Below, piece after piece: positions 19,131-36,049 of a DNA stretch of 64,000 nucleotides. Origin of the DNA: Torymus aiolomorphi (lineage: Eukaryota; Arthropoda; Insecta; Hymenoptera; Torymidae); NCBI GenBank assembly GCA_036365515.1, contig CM070877.1:11104601-11168600 (forward strand), in the 5' to 3' direction. Position 1 is the first letter of the stretch; each line of letters opens with the position of its first letter. The translations under genes and the position numbers were made by a program. The notes beneath the pieces were generated by a model that did not search any database, was not told the DNA's origin, and saw only the letters and a list, made by a program, of their open reading frames with translations.

Positions 19131-22100
19131 ATGACGAAACAAAATTGCGATTGTAATGACGTTTTCGTTGTTGAAGGAGTATTCGGTGAAGTTTTTTCAG
19201 GTAAGATTCTTTTAGGAACCAGAAGAATTTGTGATCACATTATTCTAGTCTTGCAACAACTATGACATATAGTGGAAGCTGCGTGAGAATTGGAATTCAA
19301 GATTATCAGATCTGACCGTTCTCAAGCTGTTCTTTCTTTTTGTATATATTCTCATGCTTTTTTCAGTTATCTAAAAGAACATCGAATAAATTAAAAAGAT
19401 CAATAGTATAAAATGGCAACATTGCACTCAAACTGCAAATGGCATAATGTTAAATTGCATTTTCCTCGCAGATAACGACGCGGACAAGGCCGAGTCCAAA
19501 CCCGCCTCGACGTGCGGCGAGGGCGACCACCAATCGCATCGCGAGGGCAGCTCCTCACCAGCCACAATCAAATCCTACAAGATGTGCAACGCGAGCCGCA
19601 TGGAGGTGGTGGTGATCAGTTACGGGGCGACGATAGTGTCGGTCAAGTGCCCGGACAAGTACGGCGACCAGGCCGACGTGGTTCTGGGGTTCGACGATCT
19701 GCAGAGTGAGGAGTGTATCACATGTAAAAAGGGGTAAAAAACGAGGTTTGGGTTAAAAATGTTGTAGGTTACTTGGACCCAACGTTGAACCAGTTCTTCG
19801 GATGCGCGCTGGGCAGGTGCACGAATCGAATCAAGAAGGGGACGTTCAAGCTCAAGGATCATGAGTACTCGCTGACGAGGAACGAGTCGAACAAGCATCA
19901 TTTGCACGGCGGGGTGAGAGAGGCCATTGTCTACATCTTTGCTATTCTTTCTTTTATTATACCATTAGGCTGTACGTTGACTGTACGTTGAATTAAGCAG
20001 TAGTATTCCATGCTTGTTTGTTATTGTTGAAGAAAGAAACTAAACTACATTCTAAATGAGCATTTTGCAGACCAACGGTTTTGGCCGCCGCGTTTGGGAA
20101 TCCCATGTAGAGGAGGACCGTGTGGTGGTGATGAGCTACATGAGCCCCGACGGCGAGGAGGGATATCCCGGCGCCGTCCTCGTTACGATAAAATTCACGC
20201 TGACCAGCGACAACAAGCTGAAGATCGGCATGAGGGCGAGCACATCGAAACCGACGGTTGTAAATCTGTCCCACGGGTCGCTGTTCAATCTCGCGGGGCA
20301 TGTAAGGAGCTTTACTCTGTAATTTTGTTTTGTAGAATTATCAGGTTTCATAATTTGAAGTAAATATTTACGTATATGAAAGGTAAGTATCAATTGCTAA
20401 AATATATTCAGTCTAGGTCGGATTTTTACCTAGTCCGAGCCTAGTCATTTTACATTGATACTTTTTACAGTGTATGTGATTCGAGTAATCGCAAAATTCG
20501 ATCAGCAGCCGTGTATATATGAGGAAATCCAGGAAAAATGTCAACTTTTCGTGTCACGAAAACCGGTCAACATTTTTTTTTAAAGTACACCTTTCGGGCG
20601 CGGTTTTTCTTCTTTATTATGTCACAAAATATACGAGGGACATCGTGTACAATTAAAAACGTCTTTGTCTCACATTTTTTTCAAAGGTTGAAATTTTTCA
20701 AGAAAATCACAAAAACCCTTTTCTTTAAACCTCAGCCAATTAGCCCAGAACCGATCCACTTAGAGTTTCAACAAAGAAATTGAAACTAGAAAGAAAGAGC
20801 TTTTATTTCCTTTTTTGAAAATTAAGAAATATTGATTCCTTCAAAAATTATAAGGGTTTGAAAATTATAAGTTGAACGTCGAAAAGGCATAAAAATGCTC
20901 TCAAAGTGGGCGCTGCCGATTCCTGCGTTTTGTGCATTTGTATGCCTTTTTGACGTTCAACTTCAAACCCTTATAATTTTGAAGAAATTGACATTTTTTA
21001 ATTCAAAAAAGGGAATGAAAGCTCTTTCTTTCTAGTTTTAATTTCTTTGTTGAAACTTTAAGTCGATCAGTTCTGGGCTAGATGGTTGAGATTTAAAGAA
21101 AAGGGCTTTTTTGCCATTTCCTCATGTACAGTCTTACCATAGTCGGATGTATCTACTTATACGCCCTAACTAAGCCTTGATAGTGGATCAGTAGTAACAG
21201 ACGCGCATGCACAGACAGTAAGGCTTGATGAGAAATTTATTTTAACTTTTTAAGATCAAGACTTCCAAAAACGTTAAAGATATTTTCAACAATTGTTTGA
21301 AAATATTTTTTGTTATTAATTAACCTACATTGTTACATTGACTTTTTTCGTTTCTCTGTATTATTCTTGCAATAAACTTAGAATTACACGAAATAAATGA
21401 GTTTATCAAGTGGAAGTCGACCATTTCCAATCTCAAACGCTATCTAAACCATTTCTGGCTGCATAGAAGTCAAGATAATTAAAAAAATTATAAAAAACTT
21501 TTTATTGTTTAAATGGAGCAGGAATTTTTACAATACTTATCAATCTTTTTCTAATTTCTCTTCGAGTCCTAACTTATAATATATTCTACTTAATTTTATT
21601 TCCACCTCTAAAATCTCTCGATTTACTTGTCGAGGATGCCGGCGAGGAAGAGCTGCGTGCCCACGTGATATCCTTGAACTGCGATCGCTGGACGTACGCC
21701 GAGTACGAGAATCCGGTACCCTCGGGCGCCATCCGCGGCGTCGGGGGCACGATAATGGACCTGCGGATACCTCGACCCCTGGGATGTCTGATTGAAAAGG
21801 TGGAGTTTTTGAGGTTCGGAAGAGAGGTTGACGGTATGATTGATAATAACGGGTTTCCGGGTGTTCAGGTGCCACCGGGCGAAGGATTCGATCATAATTT
21901 CTGTGTAGTGCGGAGGTCGCAGCCGGAGCTGATGTTCGTAGCGAGGGTTTTTCATCCGAATAGTGGGAGGTAAATATGACGTTCGTGACACCGTTCTTGA
22001 ACTGAAAACACGATTATTGTTTATTGATTGTACAGTATTTTGATTGCAATATTTTAAAAACTGTGGCAACAAAAGGTTCGTTTGAATTTAAAATTTCCTC

Positions 22101-25009
22101 TGTTCATGCGCAGAGAGAAACCTGTTAGTAGTTAACAGAATCCTTTTGCGCCAAGAGGAAAATAATCTTAATTTTGTTGTCAAAATTAATTACTGTTCCT
22201 GTAAAAATTAAATTTTTCCTGGCAAATGACGTTTGTGTTAGAAGGATGGGGTGTTCTTTTTCAGCAAGAAGAAATTCTTTCGCGTTTCCAAAAAATTACA
22301 ATTAAATTTACAAATCACCACCATATCATTTACTTACACTTTAAATATATGCAGAGCATTAAGAAACATATTCAGGAATCATGGATTTAACTAATAAAAA
22401 GATCTTTAAGAAACGTTGAAAAATCGGGCGGTGGAATTAATCACGTGACTTATAGTACGGTTCTTAGCTGGGCTTGCCAAATAAGAAATATGTATTACAA
22501 GATAGGGTGACTTCACCAGTGAAGGGACGAATAAGGAAATTGTAACTTTTGTTATTTAATTAAGTGGTTTAAAAATGGATTAAAAGTAAAACCCTTTTGA
22601 AATTTATATTCTAAAATGTTCAAAATTTACGTCGGTGAGAAAATTTTGAATAAAGAATCAAAGTAAAAATTTTATTTAATGAAAATCTGTAAATATCTCC
22701 TAAAAACCAGTAAAGGAACACGCAATCTTAGTATCTAAATACGTTTCACCAGTGAAGGAATACATCGCCAGTGAAGAAGCACTTAATAGCGGCGATTTTT
22801 GATTTTATTCTTAACAAGATAATTTCTTTTATGCAGAATCTTTATATAAAATGAAATAAAAATTTTCAAGGATTCGAAAATTATCGTCACGTTAGATAAA
22901 TAATACATAGAAAGCTTGATATTTTCATATATATAAAGAAAATGTTCGTTAACTGGTGACTGTTCCAATACTGGTGTAGTCACCCTATAAGTAGGATTTT
23001 TCTCATAAGATTCTCCCATGATGATACATCATAACAGATTTTTAGACAATAAGATACAATAAAGATAAGATCAAGATAGAAAGATACCGAAAAATAAAAG
23101 AATCTGTCAAAAAGATGAAAAGGTAAGATAAAAAAGTTGATTAGATAAAATAACGTTTTTTAAATTTAAAACAGGACATTGTTCTATACAAAGTAAAGGT
23201 AGTAGTTATTTTGAAGTTTTACAATCTAAAGTAGCTTTCTCAGTATAACATCATCAAACAACCACCACCCCCGAAACTTCGTATCCTCTTGCAGATACCT
23301 CGAAGTCTATTCCGATCAGCCAGGCGTGCACCTCTACACGTGCGGCCGTCTTCCTTCCCCGAAACCCCTGCCCCCATCACCCTCTTCTACAACCCGCGAT
23401 GGCGACTCCCAGTGCACCACGTGTGAGTGCACACCATGCGACTGCGAGAGCAGCCAAAGTTCAGCGGACGGAAGTAGCACTAGCGGCAGTCGTCACGTGA
23501 CAACGCCGCTGGAGTATGTGCCCGGAAAGTGCGGCGCGAAGTACCGGAAGTTCGCCGCGGTCGGCCTGCAGCCGCAGAACTATCCCGATGCCGTTAACGT
23601 CGTGAGTTTTCACTTTGACAGATACGTACGTGTGGGAGTTTAGAGAAGGGATGGGGCAGGAATAGGTTTAAGAGTGGAGGAGGGATTTTGGAGATCATTT
23701 TTACCTATGGGTGTTGAAGTTTGTTACGTTTTATAAAAGTGAGTTTTGGTGTGCTTAATAAAGATGCGCGTATCTGGATAAGTATTTGCATTTTAAAATA
23801 GAGGATATAATCAAGTCAGGTTTGCCGTAATTAGTGTGAGAAAGGTTTACGAATTTTGACGATAAAATTAAGTTTTCGTTGTGGGATTATAAAAGTCTTG
23901 ATTTTTTCAGCAACTGTATATATTAATATTTTATGAAAAGTAAATACATATTAAATGCATGGTTCCATATGTAAATGTTAATGTGAATTCAGGCAATATT
24001 AACATGTTCCACTGACCGATTGAGGTAAATACTTTGAAATTCAAATGGGAAAAGTTTTCTGGTAAGGTAAAATACCCAATACTTAGACACAACAAAAAAT
24101 CAGACCAGTACTTGGACAGCGGTAAAATATTACTTTTACAAATAAATATGATAACAATATTAATTCATTAGCATTGTTTATGACATTAACTGTCTAGTGA
24201 ATTTGAAATTGTATCAGTTTCGGTCTTATTAAATTTATAATACGGAATATAATTTTTATGAGGTTAGGTTTTGAAAGAGTGCACGTATAAATGTTGTCCA
24301 ACTATATGGTATCCCTCAATTTCTATATACCCGTTGTTGGACACAATTAAAAAAATTATTAAATCCTATTTTATTTCTATTTGATCTATGGGAAATGAAT
24401 ATAGGGCACCTTATTAAAAATTTTAATTCGAAAATAGGATCAGATCGGATTTAATAGATTTTTTTATCAGGGTTAGTTATATTGTCCAACTACTGGTTCC
24501 AAGCGTTGTCCAAGTATCGGTATTAGTTTGACATATGCTGTCCAACTATAGGAGTTTTAAAGATATTTTTTAAACTGACTTTTTTAATATAAAAAACATT
24601 TAAATATCTTTGTCTTTGCATAATTTAGTAAAATAACATCCCGAATTAGTAATTAGATTAAAAAGATTTGACAAATTCCGTTTATTGAATTTGGAAATAC
24701 CGTTTATTCACGTTATGTTTCAAAATGTGTCCAAGTATTGGGTGTTTTACCTTACAGTAGCATGTGTTAATGACACTATTCTGTTCTTGTTCAAAGTACC
24801 TATACACCCTAAAGTTAAAGTTATATTTATACTATTTTTTATTAGGTATATAAGAAATTTAACTAATTATTACACGCTAATTTAAAAAAAAAAAACTGTT
24901 TATGATTTTTCAGCCTCATTTTCCATGTCCAATTTTGCGCCCTGGTCAAGTCTATTATCACGATCTGGTTTACAAGTTCGGTATTCAACTCAGCAGTTAC
25001 ATGCATTGA
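19131..25009 (+). CDS. Galm-like: Galactose mutarotase (aldose 1-epimerase)-like, seven exons
   Basis: Exons by splice reading: 19131-19200, 19472-19705, 19768-19913, 20071-20301, 21635-21969, 23295-23601, 24914-25009. The joined frame is 1419 nt (472 residues), and all introns are GT..AG. The family interconverts alpha and beta anomers of galactose/glucose in the cytosol, first step of the Leloir pathway. Visible signatures are ISYGATIVSV, GCALGRCTNRIKKGTF, HHLHGG (residues 145-150), NLSHGSLFNLAGH (catalytic-type His218), GFDHN (Asp313) and the C-terminal QNYPDAVN and LRPGQVY. The usual catalytic Glu before PQNYPDA is Gln (residue 431, codon CAG). It is longer than the usual 340-380 residues because of an acidic N-terminal extension and a Cys/Ser/Pro-rich insert (about residues 355-410, with CTTCECTPCDC). 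Enzyme or non-catalytic sugar binder cannot be decided here. Confidence 0.85.
20519..21124. mobile_element. Foldback element in mutarotase intron 4
   Basis: Ends TGAGGAAAT / ATTTCCTCA, with long imperfectly complementary arms (for example AGAAAGAAAGAGCTTT near 20790 against AAAGCTCTTTCTTTCT near 21017) meeting near 20910. No coding capacity. Confidence 0.7.
22502..22988. mobile_element. MITE-like element in mutarotase intron 5
   Basis: Terminal inverted repeats ATAGGGTGACTTCACCAGT (left) and ACTGGTGTAGTCACCCTAT (right), with several internal CACCAGTGAAG repeats. Non-coding. Confidence 0.75.
24062..24755. mobile_element. MITE-like element in mutarotase intron 6 with splice-like ends
   Basis: 29-bp inverted ends: GTAAGGTAAAATACCCAATA at 24062 and the reverse, ending TTTTACCTTAC, at 24755, the latter followed by AG. 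The CCAAGTA-TTGG motif recurs inside. The element therefore begins GTAAGG and its right junction reads CCTTACAG. Confidence 0.75.
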
Positions 25010-25387
25010 GCACTTAACGAAAACACCCGTCTGATAAACTGACAAAATATATAGTCTCTCTATCGTCAACTATAACTAACGAGGCTCCGATAGCAGTAGT
25101 GGTATAAGAGAAAATTTTTTAAAACTACATAAATTCAAGGACTCAGATGTATTTGATGGGTACCTTCTCGGGGCTTCAAGTATTTTATTGCATTATTATT
25201 TTTCGTAATGTATACACAAATGTGTAAATTTATTTGTAGATGATAATTTTACATAAAAATAAATATATATAGAAAACTGACATACGCTAAAAATTAAGGT
25301 GTTTCGAAGGTTTAAGATATAATATCAATTTTTTTATAAGAGAAACTTGAGTAGAACTATTAAAATTATGTAATTTTGTTCAATTAA

Positions 25388-25592
25388 GGCGATGCGAGGC
25401 ACATATACCGACGATTGAAGGGATCCGTTTTTCTCATTCAATTTTGAATTTTGATAAAAAGTCTGTGACACGTTATAGATTTGATAGTTAACTATAACGT
25501 ATCAGAGCGATATTTTCTTAAAATTCAAAATTGAATGAGAAAAACGGGTCCCTGCAATCGTCGGTAACGGGTGGCACTCACATCACCGCCGT
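25388..25592. repeat. Foldback just after the mutarotase gene
   Basis: CCGACGATTG..CGTTTTTCTCATTCAATTTTGAATTTT (25408-25453) faces its reverse complement at 25518-25565. Outer ends GGCGATG/CATCACCGCC also pair. Possible MITE; in an RNA it would form a long hairpin in the 3' region. Confidence 0.75.
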
Positions 25593-26495
25593 AAGGCACT
25601 GTCGTAACATAATTTAAAAATTTGATTTTACATTTTTTATCTCGTTAATACGGTCATCAACCTATCCTACAATTTTGGGTAAGCATTACAACCATTACTT
25701 ATTGATATCACTAGCAAAATTTAAACGCGCTGCGCGCGTACGTGCCTTTTTTTAGCAAAAGAATCAAATGTTACAGACCAATCAAATCAATCTTTAAATG
25801 CTTCCCAACATTCGACCATCGTTTTTTAAGGAAATGAAAACACGTTTTCAATCTAAAAAAAATTCTAATATTCGCGCTTTTTTCAAATAACCAATCATAT
25901 CGATTCTTTAAATGAGCCACTACTTCCGGCCATCATTTCTTAAAGAGACGACCTGTTAATTTCATTGCATTATTTTGGTTTTGATTTTGCAATAAATGTT
26001 CATAAGATTAAAATAGTAGTAGTAGTTTTTAGCAATAAGTATAAGAATTTTAATTTTGCAAGACTCGCGCACGGTTACACCAAGATATTATTTAAACTTT
26101 TCGCACGTTGCAAACATTACAATTTTATTTTAATTTTACATGCGTATCAGCACAAGCTCGAATTTCACACACGCACACAAAATGTTCGTTTCCAAAATTC
26201 AAATTTCGCGCCACAACAGTCACTCCACGGCTCCATCTCTCATTGTCCCCTCGAACTCCGAAAATCCATCTATGATGTTCCACTCTGCTCCGCTGCTTTA
26301 TCGACCGCACAGCGCACTCATCTCCGCCGCTCTCGCTGTGCGACAACAACAATGCGGCAATGCGCTATCAAAGCGGCATTCGAAAGCTGAAGGGCAACAT
26401 CAGCAGCAGCATAGTAAAGTCTCGTCGGGGAAGGCTGCAGTGCAGCGCGTGCGATAATAATCATCGTGAGCACGTTTCGGAGGACATGACGAGGC
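25593..26495. other. Intergenic and 5' region of the Rab gene
   Basis: AT-rich to about 26200, then GC-richer toward the Rab start, which probably includes promoter and 5' UTR. Open frames at 25965, 26140 and 26360 are unlikely genes. Confidence 0.45.
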
Positions 26496-27988
26496 ATGAA
26501 GACCATCGAGGGAAAGGTTGTGCTTCTCGGGTCCCAAGGTAAGTTGCTCCTCTTTTTTTCGGACGAGAGAGAATCAGAAAACGCACAATGTACGCGGAAC
26601 GAGAGGGATTAGTCATTGTCGATGACTCGTTATACGTGGATGTGAAAGATCAAGGTGCAGGATACAAAGTTGCTGATGACGATATCTTTTTTGTTTTTTT
26701 TTTGAGAGGTGTTGGTGTCTTTGGTGCTGATCAACAATGTCTTTCGGTAATGCTCTGCTGGATAGTGTTGTTTCTTTTGGAATGAATCTTGCAGTCTTTT
26801 TTGCTCGACTGCAGTATCATCAGGAAAGGATAATTAGAACGTAGGGAAATCCTCTTTAACTATATTTGTATATCGACTATGAGTAATTGCCTCTTTGTAA
26901 CTTCAGTTTGTATCTTTGTTGATAAAAGTTATGCAAATAATACTATAATATCTTTTTATAGTATATAGTAAAGTTTGGAATGGTTCTGTGTTATTTATAC
27001 TTTCACTGTTCAAGAGATGTTATGAGACTATCTGTGTTTATGTAACTGTCATTATGATTGAATTATAATGTTCTCATTATCTGCAAAGAAAGACTACTTT
27101 TCATAATAATATATCCAAAAAAAATTATTTTTATTGCTAGATAGCAAATAGATGAGAAACGTGTGTTTTGAAAAAGATGCTTATAAAGTTGCAAATTTAT
27201 AAGTTTGTTCTAAAGACAGGTATTGATTGTTTACTTTGTTGCAGGAGTTGGGAAGACAAGTATGATTAACAGATATATAAGCAAGTGTTTTAATCATCAC
27301 ATCAATCCTACGATTGGTGCTTCATTTTTCACATGTAAAATAAATGTAGAAGATACAAGAATCAAATTTCAAGTAAGAAAACATTTTTTAAGATTAATGT
27401 TCTTAAGATTTTAATCTAATCAATATTTTTATAATACTTTTTGTAGCTTTGTATAGTATTTGAATTATTAATTCAAATGAATTATTAATGAATTATTAAT
27501 TGCAGGTTTGGGATACAGCTGGTCAAGAAAGGTTCAGATCAATGGCTCCCATGTACTATAGAAATGCGAATGCAGCTTTCCTTGTCTTTGACATAACTCA
27601 GCATAATACATTCTTAGCGATAAAATCATGGGTAGTAGAACTCCAGCGTAATGTACAAGAATCAATGGTTCTTATACTCATAGGTAATAAACTAGATTTA
27701 GCTCATCAGAGAAAAGTAGATTCTGAAGAGTGCAGACATTATGCAGAGTCCATAGGCGCAACATATCACGAAATCTCAGCATTGAATGATGAGGGAGTTG
27801 ATCAGGTTTTTTTGGCTGCTGCTGTAGGAATCCTAAAGTTAGCTAATGGTGATAAAGATGTTGTGACTAGTTTAAAAGTTTATGATACTAATGGCCTAAA
27901 CAGCAATACAGATACACCTCTTAGCGAAGAAAGTCTGAATACAAGTATTGCTTATGGAATACACGAAAAGCCTTATTTCTGTTGTTGA
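26496..27988 (+). CDS. Rab-family small GTPase, three exons
   Basis: Exons 26496-26538, 27245-27372 and 27506-27988 join in frame to 217 residues. Rab proteins switch between GTP and GDP forms on vesicle membranes and recruit tethers and motors. The sequence shows P-loop GSQGVGKTS (residues 12-20, split by intron 1), switch I with PTIGASF, WDTAGQERF (59-67), GNKLDL for the guanine base, and a C-terminal CC for double geranylgeranylation. It is closest by eye to the Rab5/22/31 group (APMYYR, YAESIGA), perhaps the insect RabX6 type. The usual SAK guanine-contact motif is SAL, and the tail before CC is Ser/Thr/Asn-rich. Convergent with KIF23, sharing a 1.7-kb 3' interval. Confidence 0.9.
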
Positions 27989-29744
27989 TTTCACTATTTC
28001 TACTTGCACAAAAAGAATTTATTGCATTCAATGTAAGCAATATATAATCTAAAGCATAATTATTTTTGCATAACAGTTTAAAAAAATTCCCTAGAATCTT
28101 GAAACATTTTTTCTAAAGAATATTTTTTTTTTTTTTTTAATACATTATAGAACATTTTACTGTAAAAGTTACAAAAGTAATTCATGAATGCACAAACTAA
28201 TATTATTTGTGTGAATTCAGTAAAATATTGTAGGACGTTGGCATTTTTTTAAACTAAAACAATTTTTAAAAATTTTGTTTGCCAGAAATGAAATTTGAAC
28301 TGCCATGTACTAAAAATTTTCAAGAGCATATGGAATATAGTAAAGTAATATTTTTAGAAATTATTCAAGATTTATTTGCATCATTTTTAATTCAAAATGT
28401 TTGAAAATTATAAAAATTTATGAAAATTGAAACCATGAAATTATGGGCAAAATAATTTTAGTTTTAATTGTATTATTTCCAGATTTAAAATTACTTTTGG
28501 TTGTATACTTAATATTACTTTATTCCAAAGAATAATTTACATATACTCTTAATTTCAAGTATTATTGTTACTTTTTCAGAAATGAATGTAGAATTAAAGA
28601 TTAAGATATTTCGATATATGTTCCCGAAAAATCGATCTATATGAAATACTCGTAATTCTTTTTAGTACATAAATTCTGCAAGAAGCAAGAAGATTTTACT
28701 ATTTTAAAGTATTTTTCTATTTGAATGCACATTTATTGTTACGTGGACATTGAATCTTTTATCTAAAAACTAAGACTGACAATTTTGATGGTATTCAAAT
28801 TCTGCCAGTTAAATAATGCCTTCGAAAGAACTATAAATTTATGAACGTTGTAAATTTCGCATTTATATAAGGCGACTAAATTACGCTATCTTATATATTT
28901 CTCGATTAAAAATAAAAGAAAAGTATTTAAACAACATTGTAATATAAAGCCTAATGCTGTACCTGAACATCAATAGTATGTTGCTTTTGTGATTTTTTAT
29001 ATCATGTATATTGTAATCAATTCCAAATCAATGGTGCTAAAACTAAATAAAAAGTGACAAATAAATTTAGACAAATAGCTTTAAACATTACTATTACTAA
29101 CAAGGTCAATAAATGTTACAAGTCGAATCTTCCAATGCACAAGAAATGACACATTTCTCAGAAACCTTTTGTAAAAAAAAGTCAAGCACACTAGATTTTG
29201 CGAACTATTTTTGACATAATAACAAGTAATAATTAAAGATTCGTATATATATATTTGTAGAATATCAAGGATGTATACATTTGAAAATATATAGTCTACT
29301 ACAAAAACTTGGTCGTCTTTTCATTCTCATACCAATAAGGATTTGTAATAATCAAGATCATTATCATATATATAAAAAACTTATATTTCAACATTTTTAA
29401 GTCACAAAAGACGCGTGTAAAATGCATACTTTGTTACAAATTTAAAAAAAAAAAAGAGGAAAAACTGGTCCCGACGTTAAAATATCGGCTTTAAGTAATC
29501 GCCGTAAATTCATTATCTCTTCTCGCACACTATACATGTATATTACGTGTACCTTACTCCTATCGTTACCGTCTAAGCGAGTAGTTTTTGCCTCACAAAA
29601 GCTACCCTTTAATCAAGTGTATAAATAATATATAAATACGTACTAGGTCGACCCTCCCTTGTGAACATATCTAAATACATAAATATGCAAGGAGTAATGA
29701 ATAGAGAGACTATTGAGTGTGTGCGCGATCGAGTATATATCACA
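27989..29744. other. 3' regions between two convergent genes
   Basis: AT-rich, with several AATAAA-like signals on the plus strand (for example near 28910 and 29045). No coding region. Probably holds the 3' UTRs of the Rab gene (+) and KIF23 (-). Confidence 0.5.
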
Positions 29745-34561
<4,817 letters not shown>

Positions 34562-34900
34562 TTTCCTCGATTCGGTCTCACTTCTTCAACGAAAATCCGG
34601 ACCTCCCGAGTAAAATTCAGGAAATTATCCAGAAAGGCAGCTGGATTTCCGCTCCGACACTTTTAACGCCTTAACGGACACTCGTCATCGCGTCACTCGA
34701 GAGAAGACGATAAACAGTTGTTGACATACGTCCGCCGGTCCGCGTTCGAATTTTGAACGTTGGTCCGTTGGCCAATCGCATGGCAGTGCCCGCGCCGATG
34801 GATACAGGCTGCTTCTTTCCGAAATTCATGTCATTTGGCAACGTAGTCGGTTTCTGACGGTCGAGGACAGTTATCGAACAGTAATTTTACGGTTATATGA
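34562..34900 (-). promoter_or_regulatory. KIF23 promoter region
   Basis: Upstream of the KIF23 ATG: TTCGAA/TTTGAA (34745-34757), which resemble the cell-cycle CHR element, and a CCAAT box (34772-34776). This pairing is typical of G2/M genes in vertebrates; use in insects is assumed. No TATA box seen. Confidence 0.35.
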
Positions 34901-35439
34901 CATACTTACAGGAGTTCAGCTATATCAGCTGTTGCCGACGTTGCCAAATGTGATGAAAATGAATTTCACAACACAGCTATAAGGACGTCGCGCGGAAAGT
35001 TTGAATCGGAAAATATGAATCTGAAGTTAAAGTGTTTTTGTTATAAAAATTGCCGTGGATATTTTTAGTTTTTCAACTTTTAAATAAGTAGTTAGAGTAT
35101 GGTCTGATAATTTTTATTTATATTTTAGTTTGACAAGAAAGATTGGATTTGAGAGTTATTTTATTTTATTTTTATATTTCTAATATCATTGCAGGGTACA
35201 AGGCCCAATAAAACGTATTCACATGTATAACATTGATTTTGAGTAAATATAAAATTTAAATATATATAATATTTTACCAATATTTAATGTTAGGTAACGC
35301 AATAAATATTTCCAAGTTTTTTAATTTTACTTAAATGACAATCAATTATTAATATGTAACAGCTATGAAAAAAAATATTTTTTTAATTGCATTAAAAATA
35401 ATAACACGTATAGGTACATCCGGGAGTGTTATACTTGGC
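34901..35439. other. AT-rich intergenic, nothing recognised
   Basis: No gene or repeat structure seen. Confidence 0.5.
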
Positions 35440-35845
35440 AATGGGTGCCATATGTAACCTCTATTTACCGACTGAGTAAATTTCACAGTTTCGAAGTTAT
35501 GTAGAAAGAAATATTTCGAATTATGCAAAATCAAGAGTATATTATTGCTCTAAATTTTACAATTTTCTACTACTCTAATTTCAAGTCAAAATGTTAATTT
35601 GTTTTTGTCTAAACTTTCAACAAAATTAGTAGCACGTCTCAAAGTTTTGTTCAAACTTCACCCAAAAACAAATTGATATTTCCACTTGAAGTTTTTAAAG
35701 AGTATTAGAGTATTGTAAAACTTAGAGTAGTATAGTGTACTTTTGATTTTGTATAATTCGAAGTATTTCTTTTTGTATATCTTCGAAACTGTGAAATTCA
35801 TTTAGTTAGTAAAATAGGTTACGTATGGCACCCATTATCAATTGT
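35440..35845. mobile_element. Foldback element
   Basis: Outer arms AATGGGTGCCATATGTAACC (near 35440) and GGTTACGTATGGCACCCAT (near 35820). Complementarity continues through GTGAAATT/AATTTCAC-type segments and poly-AT sequence to a centre near 35640. Confidence 0.75.
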
Positions 35846-36049
35846 TACATTTGTTACCGACCGAGAAAATTTCACAATTTTACCAAACCAATACACTCTA
35901 ACATCTTTGAGATGGAAATTAATAAATATTCCCAATCAGCTGAAAATGGCATTAGAACTCTATTTCAGATTGGTCTGTAAATTTGCAATTGTCCAGTGTT
36001 ATTGACCAAGCGAATTATGCCGTCTTTAATTAATTAAGGTAATGTTAAA

